Positions 21,708-33,100 of a stretch of 64,000 bases of DNA are shown in pieces. The translations under genes and the position numbers were made by a program. The DNA is from Hepsetus odoe. Lineage: Eukaryota; Chordata; Actinopteri; Characiformes; Hepsetidae. The number at the start of each line of letters is the position of its first letter. The stretch's first letter is position 1. The DNA lies in NCBI GenBank assembly GCA_017165825.1, contig CM029379.1, forward strand, positions 25,788,257 through 25,852,256, given 5' to 3'. The notes under the pieces are model-generated. The model was not told where the DNA came from. It worked only from the letters and a program-made list of their open reading frames with translations, and ran no database searches.

Positions 21708-23172
21708 CATAGTGATGCTTCCATTAATGGCTGGAGACCCTGCAAAGTAACAGATACTTATTATCTAATCAAGCTTTTTAGAAATCCAGCTGACTCACAT
21801 TCCCATCTGTCACAGCATTCTACAAAACTGGCTTGAGTTCACCACCTAAAGAGCATGTTTACAACACACAGATATCTCAGGACCCATCCAAGAGTGACTG
21901 ATAGACCGGCATTTGTGATCGTGAATTCCATGAATTTGGGAAAAGTCGGATAAATGATCTTGCCACACAGGCACTTACATGCTGTATATTTATATATACT
22001 TTTGTTCAGTATTAAATATTTATACCCAAACAATATTTATGCCCCCTCAAAAAAAAAAGCTGGCAGGAGAAAAGATTCTTTGCTTCAGACATGGGATTGT
22101 TAATGTTAGGCTTTAAAAAATAATACACATAATACATTTCCGTTTTTGTATATAAATCATTTTTATATATTATATACAATATAGTATATAATAGTTGTAT
22201 TAAATTGTGGTTTTTAGGAGCATTTAAAAGCTTTAAAAATTTCAAAAACAGAACATGTGCAAAGAAGTAAATACATCAATTGATGATGTTGCTGTAGTGT
22301 GAGAAGTTGAGATGTTGTGCCTTCAGTTATTTGCACTTAATGTAGGCACGTCCTCTAAAGGAATCCCTCTAAATATAATTTTATTCTGCGTGTTCTTTTT
22401 CATTGTTTAACATGGGGGGGAAATGATATACATGAAATGTGCCAAACCTTCAGCCAAGGCAACCTTTTCTTTTCTTTCCCTTTTTTACTCAGCAGATGAT
22501 GTATAGCTGATACATATAATTTGACCAGGACACCCAAACATTTCCGCATAATTAATGTATCATGCTGTAGCATTGACAGTGTTAATAAATGTGTTCCTCA
22601 ATGTAAGCCAGTCTCTGTGTAATATAAAGTGCCAGCGCTGAGTTCTTCGAGGAATCTCTACCAAGACTGTTAGACAGCCAGATTAAAACTGAAATCAATT
22701 TAGTTCAATTAGAGAAGAGAGAAAGGACTTTTCCATTAAACACTCTTCACTCTGGGCTCAATGTAAATTGGCTTTAACTACAGAATTCCTTGTTTATCAT
22801 TTATTTATTGGCAATGTCTTCTTCAGTACAGATACAAAACATGTGTTTTGTTGTATGTAGGCTGTAGGACTACTTACCAGAGGGTTGAGGCCGCTCAGAC
22901 CGAGCAGGTTTCTTAGTTGGCTCAGGCTTATCATGATGCTCAGAGTCGTGATCATCAGAGTCGTCATCATCAGAGTCGTCATCATCAGAGTCGTGATGAT
23001 CAGAGTCGTGATGCTCAGATTTGTGATGCTCAGAGTCGTGATGCTCAGACTGACGAGACCCAGGACGCCCAGGACGACGAAGTTCAGAGCGAGAAGGAAA
23101 ACCGCGAGACTTGTCTGCCAAGGAGCTCACAGCCAAACAGGCCAACAGAGCGAACAACACCAGGTAGCGCAT
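21708..23172 (-). CDS. Gene B: secreted His/Asp/Ser-rich acidic protein
   Basis: I do not recognise this gene. Exon 1 (23,172-22,878, 98 codons plus one base) encodes a signal peptide (MRYLVLFALLACLAVSSLA), a short basic Arg/Pro/Ser part (residues about 20-41) and a low-complexity body of SEHHD, SDHHDS and SDDDDSDDDD units (about 42-80), ending KPEPTKKPARSERPQPS. The 5' splice site is CTCTG|GTAAGT. Exon 2 (21,739-21,708, 32 nt) sits between TTTGCAG and GTGAGT and adds GSPAINGSITM. Later exons were not found. The ATG at 23,172 was chosen because it starts the signal peptide and follows a TATA box at normal distance; a longer frame to 23,259 would run through the promoter. Acidic Ser/Asp and His clusters suggest calcium or metal binding outside the cell. 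It recalls otolith starmaker or SCPP proteins in composition, but those use phase-0 introns, so I do not assign it. Confidence 0.7.
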
Positions 23173-23345
23173 GGTTTCAGCCTTCTTTCTTCTAGTGAGC
23201 TTTAAGTGTGAAATTAATGTTCCCTCAATTGCCCTTATATAATCACCTAGCGACCACATTTACATATGCCACTCCTCTGTCTCCTCCCTCATCTGAACCT
23301 GGGTGAAAGATGTGCTTTGGGAACATGAGGTGTGTAAGGTAACAC
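23173..23345 (-). promoter_or_regulatory. Promoter and 5' UTR of gene B
   Basis: On the minus strand a TTATATAAGG box lies at about 23,235-23,244, followed by a 5' UTR ending AAGAAAGAAGGCTGAAACC before the ATG. Upstream is ACCTCATGTTCCC at about 23,320-23,332. These parts align in order with the gene A promoter. Confidence 0.65.
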
Positions 23346-24020
23346 CGTGCTCAATTGTAGGGCTGTTGGCGTTCCAAGGTTTGAAACCCATCCAACTTGT
23401 TGGGCGGGACCCATTCTTTGATATGATTCTTTGCCACCTGTTTAGAAATTAATAAATACATTTCCAATCTTATTCTCAAATTCCATGGGATTTATGGAGT
23501 AGGTCATGACAGTACTGAGGATTATTTTCTTTCCCCCTTGATGGTGGCTAAACTAACAGAGGTTCTCATTTTAGTAATATTAGTCACATATATGATCTGT
23601 ATGAGTCTAAAGGTGGATGTAGAAGTATCTTTTTTCAAATTGATATTTAGCCTAAGACTGTAGTGGTGAAACTGTAATGAAGAGGGTTGCTTTATTGTAA
23701 CAATGCCATTTGATCAGATAAAGCAGTGAAGACTGATGGCTGAGGACTCAAGAGCTCTGGGGTTGAGTTTTAAAATGTAAACATCATGAAGACTTATGAG
23801 TTTGATGCTCGGCTGGTAGTTAATCAGCAGTTGTTTATTTTAGCAGGTTGCTAGAATGGAGAATAGATGTGGATATGAAGCTAAATGCTGTGAAAGAAGA
23901 AATACTCTTTTTGACAGGTGCATTGGGACAAAATCCTCTAATAATGATGAATTAAATTATTGGTGTGTTTGGAAAAACAGAACCCAGCCACTAGTGATGC
24001 ATAACCTGGTATATTTATTC
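23346..24020. other. Intergenic, nothing recognised
   Basis: No exon, RNA gene or named repeat seen. Confidence 0.35.
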
Positions 24021-24021
24021 G

Positions 24022-24420
24022 TGCCGGTCCCAAGTTCGGATAAATGGGGAGGGTTCCATCAGGAAGGGCATCCAGTGTAAAACATTTGCCAAATCAATAT
24101 GCGGACAACGAAACCGACTTCCATACCAGATCAGTCAAGGCCCGGGTTAGCAACGATCGCCACCAGTGCTGTCAGCTTTGGGGTGCTGGTGGAAATTGGG
24201 CTGCTGTTGGCCAAAAGAGAAGAAGAAGAGGAGGAAGGCATGTCCAGAGGGAGGAGGAGAGAAGGAAATGGAGGAGAGTGGAGGTTTATGGACGTGGTGA
24301 GAGAGGAAATGCGGGTGGTCGGAGGAAGATGCAGAGGACAGGAAAAAAATGGAAACGGATGTTCCGCTGTGGCGACCCCTAAACGGGAGCAACTGAAAGA
24401 AGAATATTGGGAAAAACAGA
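24022..24420 (+). mobile_element. RTE-type LINE with a large internal deletion
   Basis: The copy has the family 5' start (GGATAAATGGGGAGGG, CAGGAAGGGCATCC) and the 3' end (GGTTTATGGACGTGG, CCGCTGTGGCGACCCCTAAA) joined near 24,220, with all of the endonuclease and most of the reverse transcriptase missing. Confidence 0.75.
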
Positions 24421-26340
24421 GACCACAGTTAAGACTGACCACTCTTTGAGTCTTGTCTGACCCAGCAAGCCGGATGAGTTTAAAGCACTGAAGTAACACA
24501 GGAGCAGGATTACAAACAGATTTTGTTTAATCAGTTCACGCAGTTGTATGCTTTTATATTATTCACTGTCTAGAGAATTTAACTGAAGGTGAAGTTTACA
24601 CCGCCAATGAAGAAGCTCCATTGTGGCCTTTCATGATTGCAGAATTCATTATTAGCCTTTTTATCTTGACAAGGATTTGGCAATAGCACAGATTATTCTC
24701 AATCGTAAAATCATAGGCAAAATAAACTTTACAGTCCTGCTCATGTTATGGCCGTTTTTTATGTTTATTTATATTTATTAATGTTCCAAACACTAATAAA
24801 TAAAAATAAACTTAAAATAGGAAAAACTTTCTTCCTTACAAAGGCCTATCCTGCATTTGCCCCCTTTCTGATTTCGTTTATACAACTGTTTCTTCTCTCT
24901 AAATAAAGGCATTATAACATTGGATTACCACTGTAAACACCGTTTACAGTAAAAAAACATTTATTAACATTTAAAACATTTATTTCAAACGATCTTGTGA
25001 AGAAAAACAAAAATTAAAGTGCAATGTAAAAGTCTAGATCCAGGCTTCAATTCTCTAAAATTAGTTTCCTAAGAGTTTCTAGTAGTTTTGTTGATGTAAT
25101 TTAGAAAAATGGTTCTCCGAGTTTATTGAAGAACCTTCAAAATTTTCCACTCTCATTTTCAATGTAGTCCCTGAAACGGAACAGTTTTAGAGGCAGAAGC
25201 AGTGTGTGATCATCTAGACAGAGAAAAGAACGAAAGGCAACCAACGTCACACAAGGTTTGTGATGTCCTTCAAGCCTGGAGAATGAAACCTTTAGGTGAA
25301 TTAAAGAAATTACAAAATTGGAGAGCTCAGGATGTGTTGTAGATTAAAGGTTGTCATATCAAATGTTGACAAAGCTGGTTGGAACTATAACCTTTGTGTT
25401 CTGTACTGTACTTACATGTATGTACATGCATATGATTTGCACTTCACTGTATACACAGCCAGGTGAAAATGGATTTGTCCTCTAAATTAACCAAACTGGT
25501 TAAGAAACAATAAGGATGGTTCAGACAGACTGTGCGTTAGGTCTGAAAGACTATCAGCAGAAGGGCTTTGCTAAAGGTGAGATGTCTGATATGATTTATT
25601 TACGTACATCCACGGCAGGCAGATCTTCATCGAATAAGGAACATTAACATCATGTGCTTTTTTCCAGTGAGAAACCTGTGTAGAATTGCTTAGTCATGCT
25701 GTGGGCAGTAGTTGCCCAACTGGTTTAAAACATGTGCGAAGAAAAGTAATTTGAACGATGCAAGACGTACAAGAAAACAAATGTGCTAATCCTTTTTTTC
25801 CATGACGTGGCATGTTTAGAAAGACGTATATATTACCACCTCTCAGATTGTCCCTTAGATCAAGTGCAGTATAACCTTTCGTTTCATACTTCAAATTCTT
25901 TGTTTAAACCCCGAACACACTATATGATTAACGAATTACACTCCAAGCCTTTGTTCTTGCTTAGAGACTGATTTGTTCACAACCTTTACTTTGTGAACAG
26001 GTTCATTCTGTTCCCAAGCCTCTTTAGTCTATGCAAAAAGTCAGCTTTTAACCTCCATTCACTATCTTAAACACTTCTATTTTTAGATCTTCATACAAGA
26101 GCCCAGCTGTCAGCATCTGTTACTCACATTTATTGTATACTCTTAGAAAGAATTGTTTGCAAAAAAAAAAATTCAACGTCCTTAAGTGAAAAACATAGCG
26201 TATTTAATTCAGTAAAGTCCAGAGATACAATCTGCAGTACTATCTGAGTTTTAAATGTTTTACCAGTGATTTCAAATACGTTCAGGGTTTTATCAGTAAA
26301 ACCAGTGAAATATTTCATGTTTTAGAAATGTATCCTAAAA
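24421..26340. other. AT-rich intergenic DNA, nothing recognised
   Basis: No coding exon was seen. The right end (about 26,130-26,340) shows weak internal repetition (TTTTACCAGTGATTTCAAATA and TTTTACCAATGCTTTCAAATA). Confidence 0.35.
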
Positions 26341-26349
26341 ATGTTTTTA

Positions 26350-26745
26350 CCAATGCTTTCAAATATGTTTCTCTCTCTTTACTGTATAAAACTTAATAGG
26401 CTGGTTTTGTTACCCGGCCTTAAAGACAGAAACAGTATATGGATTAAATCTGTTCTCATAATGTGCCCTGTGTTTGGACTTATTAAGTCTTGTCCTGACT
26501 TGACACTGAAATCTGGAACAAATAAACTTCAGCCTCAAACATGTGTAGATCCTCTAGTAGTCCGACAGCCAGGAACAGTATATCATTTAATTTTCTTTCA
26601 ACCCACTCTGCTACTGAGGTTTTTACAGTGGCAGTCAGAAGAAATGATCTTAAAGAGATAAAGTAATGTTTTCCCAGTTGAAGCTCAGCGGGAATATAGA
26701 AGCGTGAGGGAATATATTACTCTTACAGGGTTTTAACAGTGACTT
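26350..26745 (-). pseudogene. Duplicated piece of ALPK1 exon 11 and its downstream intron
   Basis: This stretch is a diverged copy of about 27,900-28,275. Matching words occur in the same order: ACTTAATAGGCTGGTTTTGT versus ACTTAATTGGATGATTTTGT, GAGGTTTTTACAGTGG in both, GAAGAAATGATCTTAAAGAG versus GAAGAAATTATGTGAAACAA, and GAAGCTCAGCGGGAATATAG versus GAAGCTCGGAGGGAATATAG. The last words lie in the ALPK1 exon 11 end, so part of the kinase-domain exon was copied. The copied exon has lost its frame and its 5' splice site (TTCCCAG where ALPK1 has TTACCAG on the plus strand). Confidence 0.7.
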
Positions 26746-26964
26746 CACACACATTTAGGGCCTTTCCCTTCATAAAGAGAGACGCACTTGAACATATTCC
26801 CTGAGTGAATTTCCTAGATAAAGTGATGTAAATGGCATAATTTCCATGATTTTTTAGTTTCAGAGCTACAATTAAAGAAGGAAACTTTAGACAACAGACA
26901 TGTCCTGACTGACTGATCAACCTTTCGATAAAAACATGCTCCTATTACATGTTGAACCTTTAAC

Positions 26965-27139
26965 CCTGCTCATGTCATGGTTTGAATCCCAGACCAGCAG
27001 GTTGCCTTGAGGTACTCTTAAGCAAGGTACGTCCCCATCACTACTCCCCAGACACTTTCAAAAGCTGTCCCCTGCTGCACCATGTGTATAGGTGAAAAGC
27101 AGATGATGACAAATCATAAACAGTCACTTTCACTTCACT
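26965..27139 (+). mobile_element. tRNA-derived SINE copy touching the ALPK1 stop codon
   Basis: The body (CCCAGACCAGCAGGTTGCCT, TGAGGTACTCTTAAGCAAGG, ACTACTCCCCAGACAC) and the CACTTTCACTTCACTT tail match the 17 kb SINE in the plus orientation. The tail ends within one or two bases of the ALPK1 stop (27,142-27,140). The whole start of the ALPK1 3' UTR is therefore SINE in antisense. Confidence 0.75.
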
Positions 27140-30100
27140 TTAGTGTTGCGCGAGTCTACTGAAGGCGGCCTGGCAGATTGGACTGCAGTGTTCTCCATGC
27201 TGTTCCTGCAGAAACTTCCTGATGCCATTCTGGTGGAAGTTGCTGGGGGATTTGGGTTTTCTGAGCGAGTGGATCTGGGGGTCCGTCAGATAGGCCAGGC
27301 CTTTCCCATTGGCCGTCACCCAGCCTGAGTTGCAGACAAAAAGAAAACACATGCTCATGTCAAAATGACAGAATGTAAATGAATATCTAAACAGTTTTAC
27401 AGGTGTTTAAAATGCAAGTGAAGGGCAAAAAGCATTTCCCTGTGATTAACAAAGCTCATCTTATCTTAAAATCAACTATGTGTCCTTTTCAGTGTCACAC
27501 TGTGTCACTAAAACATAGATATGATTCACCAGACATGCCTGTTTAACCTCTGCGTAAGATCTCTTACCTTGCAGGTCTACCACAACCTCCTGCCTGTTGG
27601 AGAACTCATAGGTGAAGTGGCCAAAAGCGATGCCATATTCCGTAGTAGTGTATCGCTTGTTTATTTTAGTTGTGTTGTTGGTGAGTTTTACAAATTCCCC
27701 AAGCATGTACGGCTCCACAGACACACATGCAACAATAGAGTCTGCCTCAATTATCTGAAAAACAGAGATAAACCTCAACAGAGCTCAGACCTGTGTGTTA
27801 TTTGGAGAAAGCAGGACTGAGCAATGAACAGATGAATGCAAAAAATGGTCCATTTGACTACCTTTGATGTGTAGAATCAAAAATTATTTTTTAATGACCA
27901 ACCTCTCTTTATTGCATGAAACTTAATTGGATGATTTTGTCACCCTGTGTTTTGACTCATTAAAATTAATCAGGCTGAAAAGTACAGAACAAACTCTATC
28001 CTGAACTGACCCTGAAATCCTCAAGGGATGTGGGACAAATTAACATCAGTCTCTGTCATGTGTGGATCCTTCAGTTGTCTGTAATGTTGCTTTTGCTTCC
28101 CGACAGGCAGGAACAACATTCATTTAATCTTCTTTCAAACTACAGTTACAGAGGTTTTTACAGTGGATTCAGAAGAAATTATGTGAAACAAAGAGATAAA
28201 GTAATATTTTACCAGTAGAAGCTCGGAGGGAATATAGAAGATCTGTGTGGTGATATTGCTCTCATAGAGACGTTTGTTGAACTCCATGACATAATACTGA
28301 GCCGTCATCTGCCTCTCCACGTCTGCCAGGTGAGCATGAGCCTTCCGTTCTCTCAGATACTCCTTCCCTACATAACTGAGATACACAGCATCCAGATGTA
28401 GTCTAGTTAAATAATCTTACCCTTTAATTTAAAGCAATATTACTGACTTTACATTTGATCATGTAAACAGGAAATTATATTTATTTTGGGGTAATAATTC
28501 ACTGAACAAATGCCTACTTAACAGTAGTCCATTTCCATTTTGTTTGATTGTAATTTATATCATTCAATTACTGATCATTTTAGGGAAAAAATGAAATAAT
28601 TAATTTCAGCTCTCTTCTTCTTCACTTGTCGGTTGCTCCCGTTTAGGGGTCGCCACAGCGGATCATCCGTTTCCATTTCTTCTTTTCCTCTGCATCTTCC
28701 TCCTTCAAAGTGGCCTCCTCTTATCCTCTTTCCTGGCAGCTCCATCTTCACCATCCTCCTCCCAATATAATCCTTGTCTCTCCTCATTTCAATTAAGTAT
28801 AGCTTATGAACGGAATAGATTTCCAAAACTAGTTGTTAAAACAAATATACCTAACTCAAATGTCACAGAAACCGCAGCAATGACCAACAAACCAGTCAAG
28901 TGGCAAGTTAAATTGTTTATACTGTTTATAATAGTTACAAGGCTGTTAAAGTATATTTGGATTTCTTCCATTTTTGTTTATTTATTACACTAAAAAACGT
29001 ATGGCCGAAAAAGACTTGAGTCTGAGTAAACCCAGTTTTCAACTGATATCTTGATTTGTTGAAGGTTTGCCTACTCTTATCATATGTGAAAAAGTCATTT
29101 CTCCCTGCAATCTAACGCTTCCTGTAACATATTGAAGGTTTTCTGAATATAAATTGCCCCCTTTGAGTTACTGCCACAACATTCAACGGAGTTCAGGTCA
29201 GAACTTTGGTTAAGCCACTCCAAAATCTTGTATTTTTCTATGGCTTGGATGAGCTCTTGGAGTATTGTATTTCTTCCAAGCCGGATAAATGGGGAGGGTT
29301 ACGCCAGGAAGGGCATCCGGTGTAAAACTCTGCCAAATCAATATGTGGACAACAAAGCAGAATTCCATATCGGATCGGTCGAAGCCCGGGTTAACAACGA
29401 CTGCCACCACCAGTGCTGTTAGCCTACAGGGTGCTGGTGGAAATTGGACTACTGCTGGCCAACAGATGAAGTGATAGAGAGTGTACCCAAGGGAGAGAGA
29501 GTGATGATTGGTGTAGATTTTAATGGTCATGTTGGTGAAGGGAACAGAGGTGATGAGGAGGTGATGGGTAGGCATGGTGTCAAGGAGAGGAATGCTGAAG
29601 GTCAGATGGTTGTAGATTTTGCAAAGGATGGAAATGATTGTAGTTAATACTTATTTTAAGAAGAGGGAGGAGCACAGGATGACGTATAAGAGTGGAGGAA
29701 GATGCACACAGGTAGATTATATTCTTTGCAGGAGGGTCAGTCTGGAAGAGACTGGCGACTGCAAAGTAGTGACAGGGGAGAGTGTAGCTAAACAACATAG
29801 GATGGTGGTCTGTAGGATGACCTTGGAGGTCAAGAAGAAGAGGAAAGTGAGGACAGAGTCGAGGGTCAAGTGCTGGTACCTGAAGGAGGAAGACTGCAAG
29901 GTGGAATTCATGCAGGAGTTAACACGGGCACTGGGAGGTGTTGAAGAGCTACCGGATTGCTGGGAAACTACTGCAGAAGTGATAAGGCAGACGGTTAGAA
30001 ATGTACTTGGTGTGACATCTGGAAGGAAGAAGGAGGATAAGGAAACCTGGTGGTGGAACCAAGAAGTCCAGAAGTGTATACAGAAGAAGAGGGAGGCAAA

Positions 30101-33100
30101 GAAGACATGGGACAGTCAGAGAGATGAAGAAAGCAGACATGTGTACAAGGAGATGAACCACAGGGTGAAGAAAGCAGTGGCGAAGGCCAAAGATAAGGTG
30201 TTTGGTGAATTGTATGAGAGGTTGGGCAGTAAAGAGGGAGAAAAGGACCTTTACCAATTGGCTAGACAGAGAGATAAATCTGGGAAAGATGTGCAGCAGC
30301 TCAGGGCGATTAAAGATAGAAATGAAACGTACTCACAGGTGAACAGAGCGTGTTGGGCAGATGGAAGGAATACTTTGAGGAGCTGATGAATGAAGAAAAT
30401 GAAAGAGAGAGAAGATTGGATGATGTGAAGAGAGTGAACCAGGAAGTGCAGCAAATAAACAAGATGGAAGTAAGGGCAGCAATGAAGAGGATGAAGAATG
30501 GAAAAGCTGTTGGACTGGATGACCAGTGGGAGCATGGAGATGTTTAGGGGAGATGGCAGTTGAGTTTCTGACCAGATTGAAAGGTCCAAAAAGCATTCAT
30601 TTCAGGTGGATAGGTGATGCTAAATTGCTTAAAGGTGTATTTGTTTGTCTGTGCGTCTGCCCTGTGATGGACTGGCATCCTGTCCAGGGTGTTTCTTTCG
30701 CCTTTCACCCTGTGAACGCTAGGAAAGGCTGCAGCACCCCCGCAACCCTAATTATGATAAGCGGCAAGGAAAATATGAGAGTGAGTGGGGAATCTGTTTA
30801 GTGTTTTTTATTACGTCACCTGCCCAGCAGCTGCTCCTGGTGAAGGTACTGGATCCTAAAGGCCTGCCGTTGTCCTCCTTTCACAGCCACCTGTAGAAGC
30901 TCACCCACATATACACTTGTCTCACAGCCTGTCCACATGTCAGTGGTCTTTGAATACTTTAGCACAAGCGCACCTAAAACAAACAAGTATGCACTCTTAA
31001 ATGGACAGGGCAAATCTTTTTATTGTATCTCATCAACACCACCAGCTTCACGGCAGAATTTCTTAGTATCACAGTGTACCGCCCCAGCCCAACCTTCAAA
31101 CAAGAGTATTTTACACTGAAGCTATACAAGATGTTTCAGCCCAGAGTTCTTTTTGAAGGAGCCACAGCCACATGAGCCAATTAGAACAAAGCATATCAGA
31201 ACAGATATCTTCCTTTATATGAATTAAATGTATCATGAAAATCAGCCTGTTTAATTTAAGGTTATATAGAGGCAGTTGGAGAATAATCATGTAAGATTTA
31301 ATGACTGAGAGGTTCTTAAATGCATGTATCATGAAGTAATTAAGCCATATTTTTATAAATTGGCTTTTACAGTTTATTTGTAATATATGATATCTCCTTT
31401 AATGCTGAATAAGTCAGGAGACTTACTGTAAGCTTTGTTGTACTGGCTGAGTTTGAAGGTCTTGACTGGCAGTCGTCTCAGCAGGCAGCTGTTGCACACT
31501 CCTGAGAAGAGGGATTTGTAGTCCTGCTCTGTCAAAACTACACTTCCCATGTTGCAACCTTGGAAACATTTATAGCCCTTGTCACATGAACATTGGTTTT
31601 TGTCTTTACTATCCATATACTCTGCACAATTTGAAGATATTGGAGGACCCATGTCTCTTTCTGCCTCAGTTTCTTCCATATTGCTTTTTACCTGAGAATC
31701 GACAGGGGCATTAGGTTTTTCTTTGTTGGCTTGTGTTTCTGGTGGTATTTTAAGTTGAGGCTGATCAAGCTGCAGCACTTCAAAAGAATCAAGCTCAGTA
31801 GATGGCAACAATAGCTTCACTTGATTTTTCTTTGAACCAGATTCGCTCAGAAAAACTACTTGGGGTTCCTCGAAAACATTTTTATCCTTAAGCCCATTTG
31901 CAAAGCTATCAGGCAAAGCAAAAGAGTGAGCATCACTTAAAAAAGAAACTTCTGCATCTTCAAGAGTTTCAATGCCCCTCTGATCGTTTAAACTGGGATG
32001 GTATTCTTTTTGGGTACTGTTTACATCGCATCCTGACTGTAACAAAGAGGTTGGGTGCCCTTTGCTGCCTGGTGTGCCTGATCTCAGGTGTACTAACTCA
32101 AAAGGACTGTCAGGACCATCCTCAGTAGCTACTGTTTCACAGTTTTGGTCAATTATGGACATGTCTTTCAACATCTCAGGCAAATCCCTATTTTGAGGAG
32201 ATCTGGAGAATGAGATACTTTGCCATGAAGATCCCAAGCTACTGCTAAGAGAAGGTCTGGCCACTGGATGCTTATCCTCACCCTCCAAGGTGGTGCAGAG
32301 TTCTTGCTTTGACTGATGTGGATCTACTCTTTTACCTAATGCTGTTGGAGTCTGTAAAGAAGCCAAAAGGCTAGCCTGAAGATTAGAATTAATTTGGTCG
32401 CTTGCATAAGCTGCTGTAGCATCTTTACACACATTGCTGATATTTCTGACAGGTTCTGTTTGGGAGCCCTGAGTGTTCTTCTCAGCATAAACACCATGCG
32501 CATCATCATCTGCTTCTGTGCAACATAATGGATCGACCAGAACCAAAGAATCTCCAGAATCAGACATGTTGAGCATTGAGGATCCCAAACTGTTCCTTCC
32601 ATGAGTGGTTCTTACACCTTGTGCTTGAAATTTCTTATCAAGTTTTGAATCTCTGCTACTGCAGCGATCTGGTTGGTGCCCCTCACTGTCCAGTGTGGCA
32701 TCAAGGGTTTCTTTCTGGCAGACTTCTAAGGGAGGATCTGGAGATACTTCCAGTTTTTTTGAGCCTGAAATGGCTTTATCAGCATGACCTGGTAGACTTG
32801 TGGGAGTACATTCTGTTGTCAGCAACTCAGTTAATGTTGTCTGAAAGGCTGTGATGCAGTTAGCATGTGAAGCAACCTGCTCGCTTCTTCTGTGTTTTTG
32901 TTCAGAAGCCTTAAATGCTTCACACACAGATTGGTGGTGCTTCTGAAAACTTTCCATCATCTTGGTGAAATCACAGAGAGTAAATGGGACCGCCCTTTCT
33001 TCTAATGCATGATAAATGTCAGGAATAAATGAACAAGGGTTCGAATTGGCGAGTTCTTTTACTTTCAAAAGTGACTTAACATCTTGCACTTTCACAATGA

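Noticed and set aside
5090..23172. Calling genes A and B SCPP or starmaker genes
   Set aside because: Composition is suggestive, but SCPP genes have only phase-0 introns and usually split the signal peptide and body over several exons. Here the intron is phase 1 and the body shares the signal-peptide exon.
22885..23205. Plus-strand reading frames of about 100 residues opposite gene B
   Set aside because: They are shadows of the repeat tract in other frames. The minus frame has a signal peptide, TATA box and matched splice sites.
24131..24499. 122-residue frame opposite the 24 kb repeat
   Set aside because: Antisense shadow of an RTE LINE fragment.
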